Shown here: positions 12,304 to 21,597 of the stretch, piece after piece
Position numbering within the stretch: position 1 is the stretch's first letter
Layout: each line of letters begins with the position of its first letter
Assembly: GCA_008704415.1 (NCBI GenBank)
Contig: VXIS01000018.1
Coordinates: 1 to 64,000, forward strand
Direction: 5' to 3'
DNA from: Sphaerosporella brunnea
Lineage: Eukaryota > Ascomycota > Pezizomycetes > Pezizales > Pyronemataceae
Length of the DNA: 64,000 nucleotides
Made by a program: the position numbers and the translations under genes
Notes under the pieces: generated by a model
Told to the model about the DNA's origin: nothing
The model's database searches: none
What the model saw: only the letters and a program-made list of their open reading frames with translations

Positions 12304-13064
12304 GGTTTGGTCGTGATAGTGGTGGTGGCGGGAGTGGTGGTGAAAATAGGGTCGACGGGTCGCCGGGGCGGCGGTCGAACAATTCTCTCGTTGGTCTTAG
12401 TGACTTGTGTTGGACTGGCTGGCACTCCATAGGAGTGCTCCTGGGAGCGAGCCTGCGAGCAACCGGGGGTGACGTTAGTCACCTTGGCACGAGTAGCACT
12501 GTCCCGATCTTTTTGAATTCATCGAGTAGAACCTGCAAGAACTACCACGCAAGCACATGAAACACATCAGCGACAGCTGCCACATCCAGATGATACCGGA
12601 TCTACTGGCTAATAAGGAGATGCCGACAATGCGGAAATCTCGCGGGGGAATGACAGTTGGCCTGGTGAGCCGGGTGGCAAAGATGAAAGTATGTTTTGTG
12701 GTGAATCAACTGGGAGCTTGCAAGCTACAAACTATCGTCTGGGCCGCACGCGGTGAAGAGCCTGAATGGAGGCGGGTTGATGCGATGCAAAAAAAAAATT
12801 CGTGCAATTTGCCAGCCCCAGGGTTCGGCGGGATTTCCGGCTTGCCGACACCTCCTATACTATCAGCGAGGGGATCCGGTACTACTTGAGCATTCCTGCC
12901 CGCGCGTAGTGTGTCCTGACAGTTGGGAGATTGCTGGTGACCTTAGCATCAATCCTCCACCACGGGAAAAGATTTCGGAGCCCGTGTCAATGGCTTGAAA
13001 AAAACAACTACAACGACGAAGACAAGCAAAAGGACACTCTCGAAAAAAAGTAAAGCGGTGGTTG

Positions 13065-13226
13065 GAGTGGCAAAAACTCCACGGACACCCGCAGAGAAAC
13101 CGGGGAATTGAACGCATGACCTTGTGCAATGTCATGGAACTCCGCCACCCTTAGGCCAATGGGTTTTTTGTTGTCTAGCTTCCTTTTTTTAGGGGCATCA
13201 AGTGCACAGGGTGTGCTAACTCATGA
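13065..13226 (-). repeat. tRNA-like repeat block, copy 5
   Basis: Carries both paired stem changes (CGAC to TGAC and GTCG to GTCA). It heads a type-B unit. Confidence 0.7.
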
Positions 13227-14630
13227 CGCTCGCTACCGCTTTTCAAAAAAAAAAAACATTTGTCTTTCACTGAAAGGGGCCCATGACATCACTGCCGAAA
13301 GACTGGAAACAAAAATAAACCTCGCTGTTGAGGCAAATCAATGGGATGGCTGGCGTTCTTCGCAGCAGCGACGATGCAGTACCTCGACAAAAGTCTTGGT
13401 GATTTTGCATTTTCGTGGTCGGGCTGGCACCTCAAGCTACCGAGTTCGTCCATTCTTTGTCTGTAGGTCCAACGACGACAACCAGGTGAATATTACACCG
13501 ACCCGAAACCCCGATCGTGTGTAAAGTGGTGCGAGAAGTGAAATATGGAGCAAGGGATAGTGATATCTTGAGGTATGCATCGGGGTTTTGTGACGGTGGC
13601 CTCGTTCAGGGTTAATAGTTGACCACGCCCCCAAAGGGGATCTTAGGGATGTTGCCTCTGTGAGGAGATAACACCACAGGGAACTTAGTGCAATGGGTTT
13701 TACCAATGGTGCGCAGCAGTGGAGCACGAGGGTTGGAAGGAAGGAGGACCAGCAGCTGTTTGTGCCGTTTCAATATATCCAATCCACAGCTGCCAAGAAG
13801 AAGTCTGGATGTGCGAGAGCGGGTGTGCCAGCAGCAGCCCATGGAAACAGCAAAATCATCAACGCTTTTGTCTAGCTGTACTTGATGGATAACCAATAGG
13901 AAGATGGGGAGATAGAACGCGGGAGAGGGAGAAAAGAGTATTCCGGGAGATATGTGTGTGCGTTGTGCCCTCTGGTTCAGCAAGAATGATGGGAGGATAA
14001 GCCTTGTTAGATACATGGAAGTCTGTACCTAGGAGTCCGGACAAACACCTGTGGTCTAAATCCACCTCATCTGTAATGGTCGAGAGGTGCTTCCTCGTTG
14101 AGGAAGCTCGTCCGTTTCTTCCGGCTCCGACTCATCCGTCCCCCGTTCACTTGCCATACAACAGGGTGGCCAATCTGACGTGTGAGAACACTCCATATTC
14201 ACAGTACAGTATAGTCTCTATAAGAATACGGCCGGGACCGCAGGGGCATATTCTTATAAAGTGTGAATTCTTAAACAGAGTGTGGCTTGGCATCGGTGAT
14301 CATTCATGATTGCGATCCGCGGGGTCCGCGGCAAACCAAAATCCGGTGTATTTTCACGCATTTTTTTCGGCGCGCGCCGGGCAAGGAAAGTGGAGACTGT
14401 TCATACTGTTCACTGACTGTACTGACGGCCGTTTGTAATTGCGATAAAAAAAAAAAAAAACAGGACTCCCAACCCCCGACCCCCGTGAGTTACCAGCACC
14501 ACTTTTTATGCATGCCCATACAAGTTTTTTTGCCATTTCTAAGAATATCCTTATGAGAAATTTATTCTTATTTCCCATACAAAATCGGTCGGGACCGGCC
14601 ACCCATATTCTGATGGGATGAGTATTCTTT

Positions 14631-14948
14631 CAATGTTCTCAACAGCCAGCCAGCCCGGTTGGCTGCGTTGAGCGGATGTGTGCTGATCAAACAGCCCGGC
14701 TGGCTGTTTGGGCTGTGGCCCACGACGGAGACCACAATGACGACAAATACGACCACATGATATCAACTACTGCTATGAAATGAAATGTACATCAAGATGT
14801 TCGCCATGGAAAATGACGACTAGGAGGGAATCACTAGATAGGAGTTTACTACAACATTACAGATCCTGATAAGTTTATCGACGCCGATTGAACCCCGCCA
14901 CTCGCAGTGGCCGGTCTTCACCGGAGATCACTCAAAGCCCCGGCAGCC
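14631..14948. mobile_element. hAT-like MITE, truncated copy A
   Basis: Starts CAATGTTCTCAACAGCC and follows, in inverse orientation, the complete copy at 54192-54582 to its GGCAGCC segment. There it stops and the A-rich leader of repeat copy 6 begins. The far terminal repeat is absent. Confidence 0.7.
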
Positions 14949-15024
14949 GTGAAAATGGCTCGAAAAAAACACGACACTGAAAAGGACAGCGAGCTACTGT
15001 TGAAAAAAAGTAAAGCGTTAGTCA

Positions 15025-15186
15025 GAGTGGCAAAAACTCCACGGACACCCGCAGAGAAACCGGGGAATTGAACGCATGACCTTGTGCAATGTCATGGAAC
15101 TCCACCACCCTTAGGCCAATGGGTTTTTTGTTGTCTAGCTTCCTTTTTTTAGGGGCATCAAGCGCACAGCGTGTGCTAACTCATGA
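15025..15186 (-). repeat. tRNA-like repeat block, copy 6
   Basis: Carries the same paired stem changes as copy 5. The unit is type A and short (642 bp to the next copy). Confidence 0.7.
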
Positions 15187-15666
15187 CGCGAGCTACCGCT
15201 TTTCAAGACACCAAGATTTGTCTTTCACTGAAAGATGCACAAGGCATTCAAGCATGGTCACTACCCAAAGATGGAAGAACTGTTAGGATACTATATCAAT
15301 GCATGCGCACAAATGTGTTTCTTGCGTTGGGAACACGGCCCGAATCTCACCCCGCCCGAAAACCTCCACGGCACGCGCATGGTGGCTTTTCAATTTTCTG
15401 AGAATCTGGTTGCGAGCAAATGATAAGTATTGGTTGGTGAAATTGTGCAGCCTGGTACAACCAGCATGAACTGCCAGGCGATGCCAGAGCGAGATGATAT
15501 TCATGCTCAACCTATGGTGACAGTTGGGGCAGACAACGAGGGTGCCGGTGTCTTTGGCAACCGGCAAACATTTCGGAGCCCGTAAAAATAGCCAGAAAAA
15601 AAAACATAAGAAAGAAGGCAACAAAAAGACACCTAGCTACTCTTGGAAAAAGTAAAGTGGTGGTTG

Positions 15667-15828
15667 GAGTGGCAAAAACTCCACGGACACCCGCAGAGAA
15701 ACCGGGGAATTGAACGCGCGACGTTGTGCAATGTCGTGGAACTCCGCCACCCTTAGGCCAATGGGTTTTTTGTTGTCTAGCCTCCTTTTTTTAGGGGCAT
15801 GAAGCACACAGCGTGTGCTGACTCATGA
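15667..15828 (-). repeat. tRNA-like repeat block, copy 7
   Basis: Last copy, almost identical to copy 1. The sequence after about 15860 joins directly to material found late in other units, so this unit is internally shortened. Confidence 0.7.
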
Positions 15829-16419
15829 TGCCAGCGAGCCACTTCCTTCTTCAAAACAAAAAAATCTATTGCTGCCCGTCCTGACAGTGGAGACATCAAT
15901 TCCTGGCGCACGTCGTCCAGTGATACTGCAATGCGTTGCACAAAGTTAGTAACGTACTGTTTCCATAAGCTTTCACGCATCGCGTGGCAATAACACGAAC
16001 ACTGCCAGCCAGGTCTCACCCCTCCGATTTCTTCCCAGTGGTTGTGCGAGCCTCGTGGCGCTTGCGCTGTTTCTGTACACTGCCCGACGGGTTTTAAGAA
16101 CATATAGTCAGAGCCTCGAGGTAATAAGAGCAAGCACCGGACTTTGTTTCAAATCACAGTTCGATGCACCATGTCCAGATGGTGAAAAATATAAGTTTAT
16201 TCATCACAATTGTCACAGACTGCACGTTGCGAGCCGAATCACGAGGCAAACGGGGTTCAAATCATGACAAATCAGAGCCATCGATTGTGTGAGGTCAAGC
16301 TAGAACAGATACCTATGAATCGCCAACTGTATTTGATGTTTGCGCCGCCCAAACACAGACCATTGTGTTTCCAAGAGAAAGGAAACACATGGCCCGACTT
16401 AGTCGCACGTCTAAAGCTT

Positions 16420-16978
16420 TCAAGCCTTCGCGATAGGCTCAGCGGGGACCACGACGACCATAATCGGCTCCTCCTTGCCCTCGATATCCTTCCAGATCCA
16501 CCAGTCGGCAACAAGAGCGGGGCGGTCAGGGGCAGGGAAACTCAGGTACTCCTTGGCCAGCAGGTCGCGGTGAGCAGCTTTGAGCGGGAAGACAGCGACG
16601 CTGTCATCTGGACCCTTGGTGGCACGGAGGACGCGGTGCACAGGGAGGTCGCTGCCATCAGGAATTCCGTCTGGAGGGCTGGATTAGTCTCAGAACGTAG
16701 CGGTTGTGGGGGGGGGGGGGCGGAGGGGGAGACGAACCGACCACACGCTCGACCTGGGTGGGGCAGGTGTTGAGGTAGTCGGCGATCACATCGAGAGTGG
16801 TAATGCGGCACTCGGGGACCTTGGCGATAACGTCGGCGACGCTCTGGACGCGTGAGTGGCCGAGCTACTCCTCGAAACTGGGTGTGATGGATACCTTCTG
16901 GAAAGCAGCGTATTCTTCGTCCTTCGGCGCCATCGTGGATGTGGTTGACGGGCTTGGCGATGCTACGCTGTCTGACAT
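16420..16978 (-). pseudogene. Alkyltransferase-like (ATL/MGMT-fold) protein with in-frame stop
   Basis: Exons 16978-16738 and 16670-16420, separated by a 67-nt intron, keep frame and would give 163 residues. Residues read VADVIAKVPECRITTLDVIADYL, then DLPVHRVLRATKG, then HRDLLAKEYL and DWWIW. This follows the alkyltransferase-like family, which binds alkylated DNA and flips damaged bases but lacks the acceptor Cys. Here too the usual PCHRV is PVHRV. A TAG at 16866-16864 interrupts the frame after PSFEE and the homologous sequence continues directly in the same frame (LGHSRVQSV). A 30-nt intron could remove it but would be shorter than any other here. It may be a nonsense allele, a sequencing error or a recent pseudogene. 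A longer start at 17089 in the same frame is possible. Confidence 0.55.
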
Positions 16979-17524
16979 GCCGAACGGGAGGCGGCGGCGG
17001 GTGATGTTGAAGGGATGCGTGAAGGCGGTGTGGGTAAAGGTGGTGGGAAGGTTGTTGGGGGTTGAGTATCCGGAAGGGCTTTTGGTCAAAACACTGCATG
17101 CATATATCTGTGAGAAGTCTGCTTTGTTTTTCCTAAGGAAGACTTTCAGTTCACTCTCACTTGTCTATTTCCGCCGTTCATCATTTTTGGTCTGGTGGTT
17201 GTGGGAGTCTTCCTCTTTATCCACCTCTCGCAGCTATCACCCCACGCATGCTCAACCATCGCCACCACCCCCATTTGGCTTGTCGATATTTATCGCCCGC
17301 GACTGCTCCTCCTTGCTGCCAGCTGCTCTTGTTGTTCCACATTGCCAAAGGTCTCCAGCACCCCCCCCCCCCCCCCGGGAGCTCTGGGTGAACCATGTTG
17401 ACGTCGCTTGCCAGGTGTGCTGTTGAGTAGATCTACCGATTCCAGTACCGCGGCACCAGTTATTTCTCGTTGCTGCTGCGCACATCTTTGAATCCCAGTG
17501 TCGACAGCTACAGAATTCATCAGT

Positions 17525-18829
17525 ATGCCCGTGCCCGAAAACCTCCCGCCACCAGATACCGCTCCAGAGGCCCATCAATTCATCAGTACCGCCCGAAAAC
17601 GCCCATGCTACGGGTTGCCCGGCGTACCCTCCGCGCGGAGGGAGCCGACATCCAGTCCCGAGCTGAGACATGACGACCGGGCTTTCACAGAAGCAGAGAT
17701 ACCTTTTCGACAAGCGCCGGATGGGCTCTGGCAGAAAGAGGAGGGGGTTTGTCGTCAGCCCGTGGACGGGCAAACTGGTTCGCAACAAGCTTCCGCACTG
17801 GGCGGACCCTGCTGGCGTACGATGCGACTTGAAGGGCGTATAGAGACAGTGCATAGCACGCTTCAGGCTGCTCCTTCCCCGCGACCGGCTCCGACAACCG
17901 GGAATATCAAGCCTCAGGCGGGGATGGATCATCCGCACGTGGCAGAGCAGGACGCGCCACCAGCGGCTTCGGGTTTCCATGAAGACGATGCGTTTCACAA
18001 GCGGCTTCGAGAGATGATAGCGGAAGCTGAGAGGGCTCGCCCGACTGGTCCTGAGGCTGGCGCTCTCTGGCTACCGGGCCTGGCAACAGGTCATGCATAT
18101 CCGCCGAACGTCAAGCCGATTCCCAAGTGCGGTGCAGTACCCGCACCTAAGCAAGGAGGCGGGCTCGACCCGGCTATTGGGCAGGAGCCAGCTCCTCCAG
18201 GTTGTGGTGTGGACAGTTACACTCTAGCATCCGAACTGTCTTCCACGTTATTTCCAACCGCCGCCGCACCAGGAACGGCCCCAAGCTTTGCATTGCAGCC
18301 ACCTGGTCAGACGTCGGAACATCTTCCAACAGAGCACGATGGAGCACAGGGACTATATGCAGGCACGTCAAGAATAGCCCTATCCGACGCTTCCGCTCTG
18401 ACATGGGCGCCATCTCCCGCGGTTCGTATTCAGCCAGATCTACCTGCGCCGGCATGTAGACACCCAAATGAAGCCGAGTCAGCATCCCAATCTGCGCCGA
18501 CATCCCCACTCTGGCGCGTAAACAACTTACACCCACAACACGCACCTCCCACCGACGCTGAAATCGACGCTTTCTACCAGTATCAAATGTCCAATCGGGG
18601 GCATAGCCATGGGCACTACCTCTGCTGGTTCCAGTGCACCTTTCGGAAACGCCCTGTACTCTTGGAGCGACCAACAGGGAGCGGGCAGTTTTGGGTATTG
18701 GGGCCGAGGGTGGACGGAGTGCCAGGGGAGGTGGGGGTGGATCCACAGTCCGCGGAGGTGGTCAGGAGGGCGATAGAGTGGCACTATCAGGCGCCGCCGG
18801 AGTGGGAGATTTCTTGGGATGGGTTTTAG
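17525..18829 (+). CDS. Hypothetical protein, 434 residues
   Basis: An uninterrupted frame from the ATG at 17525. The protein is rich in Pro, Ala and Ser and low in predicted structure for about 340 residues. It ends in a more ordered segment of about 95 residues (DAEIDAFYQYQMSN... to WEISWDGF) with many aromatic residues. No family was recognised. No signal peptide or membrane segment is seen. The minus strand also has open frames here, so the gene rests on length and on the ordered C-terminus only. It is divergent from the ATL pseudogene upstream. Confidence 0.45.
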   Translation: MPVPENLPPPDTAPEAHQFISTARKRPCYGLPGVPSARREPTSSPELRHDDRAFTEAEIPFRQAPDGLWQKEEGVCRQPVDGQTGSQQASALGGPCWRTMRLEGRIETVHSTLQAAPSPRPAPTTGNIKPQAGMDHPHVAEQDAPPAASGFHEDDAFHKRLREMIAEAERARPTGPEAGALWLPGLATGHAYPPNVKPIPKCGAVPAPKQGGGLDPAIGQEPAPPGCGVDSYTLASELSSTLFPTAAAPGTAPSFALQPPGQTSEHLPTEHDGAQGLYAGTSRIALSDASALTWAPSPAVRIQPDLPAPACRHPNEAESASQSAPTSPLWRVNNLHPQHAPPTDAEIDAFYQYQMSNRGHSHGHYLCWFQCTFRKRPVLLERPTGSGQFWVLGPRVDGVPGEVGVDPQSAEVVRRAIEWHYQAPPEWEISWDGF

Positions 18830-19646
18830 CACATGCTGGAGGCTGCGGTGTTGTCGAGTCCTTTGCTTCCTGCAATTGTGCTTTGAAAGGATGATGAGAT
18901 TGATTGGCACTGTTTGCTTTGGACTATAGATGGCCTTTGGTGCCTGGTATTAAACTGTTTGTATGTAGATGTAACATGGTAAATCGAGTGGAAACTTCGC
19001 AAGCTACATATATTCCATCCTGCCGAGCAGACCTAAAACAGCCGCGCTTACAGATTGGGTTTCCGGTGGGCAGACCCTATTTTTTTCCCCTGTCCCCAAA
19101 TCTGCGAACGCCATCTCTTGTTACGATCTACTATTTGGTGTGCTGGCGGCGTTTTTTTATTTGAGCTGCCATCGAGACGAGCCCAGATGGTTCAGAAGAA
19201 CATACGATGCATAAGCACTTGAACTTTCGAGTATCGATGGTGGCTGAGCACTTGAACTTTCGAGTATCGATGGTGGCTGAGTTGAAAACGGAAAGGGACG
19301 ACACGCCAGAGCTCGAGAAGGTGGAAGATTATTAGGTACACTTTTTAATGGTCTATTTCGGTGGTACGCACTGGGTTTTTCTGCTGGTCACCGCGCCAAC
19401 TCGGCAGGATAGAACACATGCATTTACGATCTTTTCATTGTCAAATCAACCGCTTCTATAGTGTCTAGTTCACGAGTTCACGGGATGAGATTGTTCACAC
19501 TACTCTAAAAAAAAAAAGACCAAGCTTGTTAAGGGTTATCATTTTTTGGATTTTTTGGATTTTTTGGATTTTTTTTTGTTTTTGTAATTTTTAAAAAAGA
19601 AAAAAAAATCAACAAAGGAAACAGAAACGAAACAGTGAAACCCCCT
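18830..19646. other. Intergenic with 33-bp tandem duplication
   Basis: No gene recognised. A 33-bp unit beginning AGCACTTGAACTTTCGAG is exactly duplicated at 19214-19246 and 19247-19279. A T-rich repeat (TTTTTTGGA) occurs at 19540-19575, just beyond the 3' end of the next gene. Confidence 0.6.
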
Positions 19647-20862
19647 CTACGACCTCTGAGCCGTCTTCGCAGTCTTTGACTTCGCAGCCGCAGTCTTGGG
19701 CTTGAGCTTCGAAACCCTGGCGTTGGTAGCCTGGAGCTTGAGGGCCTTGTCAGCAGCAGCACGCTGCTTAGCCTTGTCAGCCGCACGCTTCTTAGCCATT
19801 TGCCGCTTCAATTCGAGCGTCTCCTGGGCCATCTCCCTGCGAGAAGCCAGCATTTCCTGCTCACGCACCTCTTTTTCTTTAAGCAGGTACCATTTGCTCT
19901 TTGCGTGGTTGAACTCGAATTTCTTCCCCAGGCGTGCCCTCTGCTCCTCCATGAACCCATTTAGCTCATGTCCATACTCTTTGTCGATGAGCATCTTCAT
20001 CTCACGTTCTCTTCGCTCCTGCGCGACTATCTGGTCCCAAAGTTCCTCAATTTCTCTTCGCTCTGCCTCGACTATCTTGTCTGCCGCGACTATCTTGTCC
20101 CAAAGGTAGGGCCACTCATCGGCGGAGTCCAACCAAAGCTGCGGCCACTCGAGGCGCTGCTTCTCGTCAAGATCGGCGATAGCCTTCGGGGAGAAGAAGT
20201 TCCGCACAAAGTTCCTGGCAAACCTGGCCCTGTTGAAGTCCTCCTGCAGGTCTGGCTCGACCTCCGTTCCATCGGGGGCAACAAACGACGGGAATTCGCC
20301 CCTGGGCCTCATAGGCACCCCACCCTGCCTGTTCCTGCGCTGCAAGAAGCTCTTCAGGAGATGCTCCCACTCGGCGCGCGTGCGTCTGTCGTCCGGCGCC
20401 ACCTTCCAGTTGCGCAAGATGTTGGCGATGGTGTCCATGATCTCGTCGACCTCGGCGAGCGAGACGTTCGGGTTGACCAGCTCGTCGGCGAAGTCTTGCG
20501 ACTCGACCGCCTTGCGTTGGTGGACGTAGAGCGGCTCGAGAACGTACGCTTGGTATTGAGCATCCGTCATGCGCTCGATGCGGGCTTCTTGCTTGATGTC
20601 GGCGACTTGCGCGGGGATGGTGGGGGCGGTGATGAACCAGGGGTTGATGGGCTTGGGGAGGATGGTGTGAATGATGCGTGGGTCGTAGCCGAGTTCGACG
20701 ACTGAGATGTTAGCAGGCAACTCGGAGGAGGAGAACGGGGAGGGGATTACTAAGGAAGTCGGCGGGAATATTGAGACCTGAGATGTTAGCAGGTGCTCGG
20801 AGGAGGAGAACGGGGAGGGGATTACTAAGGTGGCCGTCGGGATCGAAACTCATGAGACGCAT
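19647..20862 (-). CDS. Coiled-coil protein with two near-identical introns
   Basis: Exons 20862-20826, 20777-20751 (27 nt) and 20701-19647 give 372 residues. A further intron (20989-20930) lies in the 5' leader, where a TAG precedes the first ATG in frame. The start MRLMSFDPDGHLSL resembles the opening of many fungal HET-domain proteins, but no HET domain follows; this is only a resemblance. The middle (about 70-170) includes SLAEVDEIMDTIANILRN, and from about 225 the protein is a charged helix likely to form a coiled coil. It ends in an Ala/Lys-rich basic tail, suggesting binding to nucleic acid or chromatin. No known family was recognised. The neighbouring large repeat protein lies upstream on the same strand with a similar basic tail. 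Confidence 0.75.
20702..20825 (-). repeat. Tandem duplicated introns around a 27-nt exon
   Basis: Intron 1 is 20825-20778 (48 nt) and intron 2 is 20750-20702 (49 nt). Both begin GTAATCCCCTCCCCG, share 30 bases at the 5' end and 16 at the 3' end (CTGCTAACATCTCAG), and differ only in the few bases between. Both interrupt codons after the first base and both follow CCTTA. The exon between them encodes nine codons in frame. Confidence 0.85.
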
Positions 20863-21597
20863 GATGTTGTATTGGTCTAGACTTGTAGTGCTGGACGATG
20901 AGTTGAATGTGTATGCGCTGGCGACGCGACTGCAAGTGTCAGTCAGTTATTCGGTGCCGTAAACGAGGACGGAATCTATTAGTACTTACGATGAAAACTA
21001 GCGGGATTGTTGTGTGGTGTCGCTAGGCGATCGAAGTGTGTTTGGGTCGAGAGAGAAGTCGACGTGTAGATGTTGGAAGGTTGGTGTGGTAAGTGAAGAT
21101 GAAGGTTGGTGTGGTAAGTGAAGATGAAGGTTGGTGTGGTAAGTGAAGTTGAAGGTTGGTTGTGTGGAAAAGTCGATGGGTGGGCGTTGGAAGGTGGTGT
21201 GGTAAGGAGGGGAGACGAAGGAAGTGGTTCTTAAGTAGTCGAAAAGCGGCCAAAAAGCGGCCAAAACCCTAGAAATAGCGGGGATGGCGAGTGCGATACC
21301 ATGACGCACTCGCCGCTCCGAGTGCGCATCGATGACCGCACCGTCGCACAAAAATTCAGCACATCACTACGAAAGCAACCAAGACATTTGGTTCTAACGA
21401 TAAAATCCAATTTTGAGCAAGCAAATACTATGTACAACCTATTCGGCAGGCTTCCTTTTCCTTCTGTCCCTAGCATCCCCTTTTCCTGCAGTACAAGTCC
21501 CTCTCCCATTTCAATCATTCTTGTCAAAGACAGTTTGGCTGCAGCCGCAGCGGGTACCCCGCGATGGCCCACTCGCCCGACCAACCAAGCTTCCGCT
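20863..21597. other. Leader and intergenic region with 25-bp repeat
   Basis: Holds the 5' leader of the coiled-coil gene and its intron (20930-20989). A 25-bp unit (GAAGGTTGGTGTGG...) occurs three times at 21076-21100, 21101-21125 and 21126-21150. No other gene is recognised. Confidence 0.6.

Larger units (their letters stand above)
9880..12526 (-). mobile_element. Pogo/Tigger-type DNA transposon, deleted and riddled with insertions
   Basis: The right end (12526 inward) and the left end (9880 inward, after removing two insertions) are inverted copies beginning CTCGATGAATTCAAAAAGAT. They stay similar for some 200 bp, up to and including the transposase start codon. The flank is TA at 12527-12528 and AA at 9878-9879. 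Comparison with repeat unit 3 (CAATCCGGTA) suggests the original target was TA. The left end carries a MITE at 9913-10190 and a LINE piece at 10212-11088; a further MITE sits at 11263-11505. Without insertions the element would be about 1.2 kb, too short for an intact transposase. Confidence 0.8.
5065..16000. repeat. Array of seven diverged repeat units with a conserved tRNA-like block
   Basis: The same block of about 160 bp begins at 5065, 6964, 8117, 9347, 13065, 15025 and 15667, always in the same orientation. Each is preceded by an A-rich tract (typically ...ATGGCTCGAAAAAA... then AAAGTAAAG). What follows each block is less conserved and comes in two types: after 5065, 8117, 9347 and 15025 a CTGAAAGGTGC-containing sequence, after 6964 and 13065 a sequence with CAATGGGATGGCTGGCG. 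Spacings are 1899, 1153, 1230, 3718 (about 1071 without the transposon insertion), 1960 and 642 bp. No protein gene is recognisable between copies. Whether these arose by tandem duplication or repeated insertion cannot be decided by eye. Confidence 0.85.

Noticed and set aside
14205..14630. Further MITE with AAGAATA and CGGGACCG segments
   Set aside because: Short similar pieces occur at both ends, but no continuous inverted repeat or target duplication could be defined.
20998..21351. Frame upstream of the coiled-coil gene as its first coding exon
   Set aside because: It ends in a TAG just before the leader intron, and its sequence is the 25-bp repeat translated.
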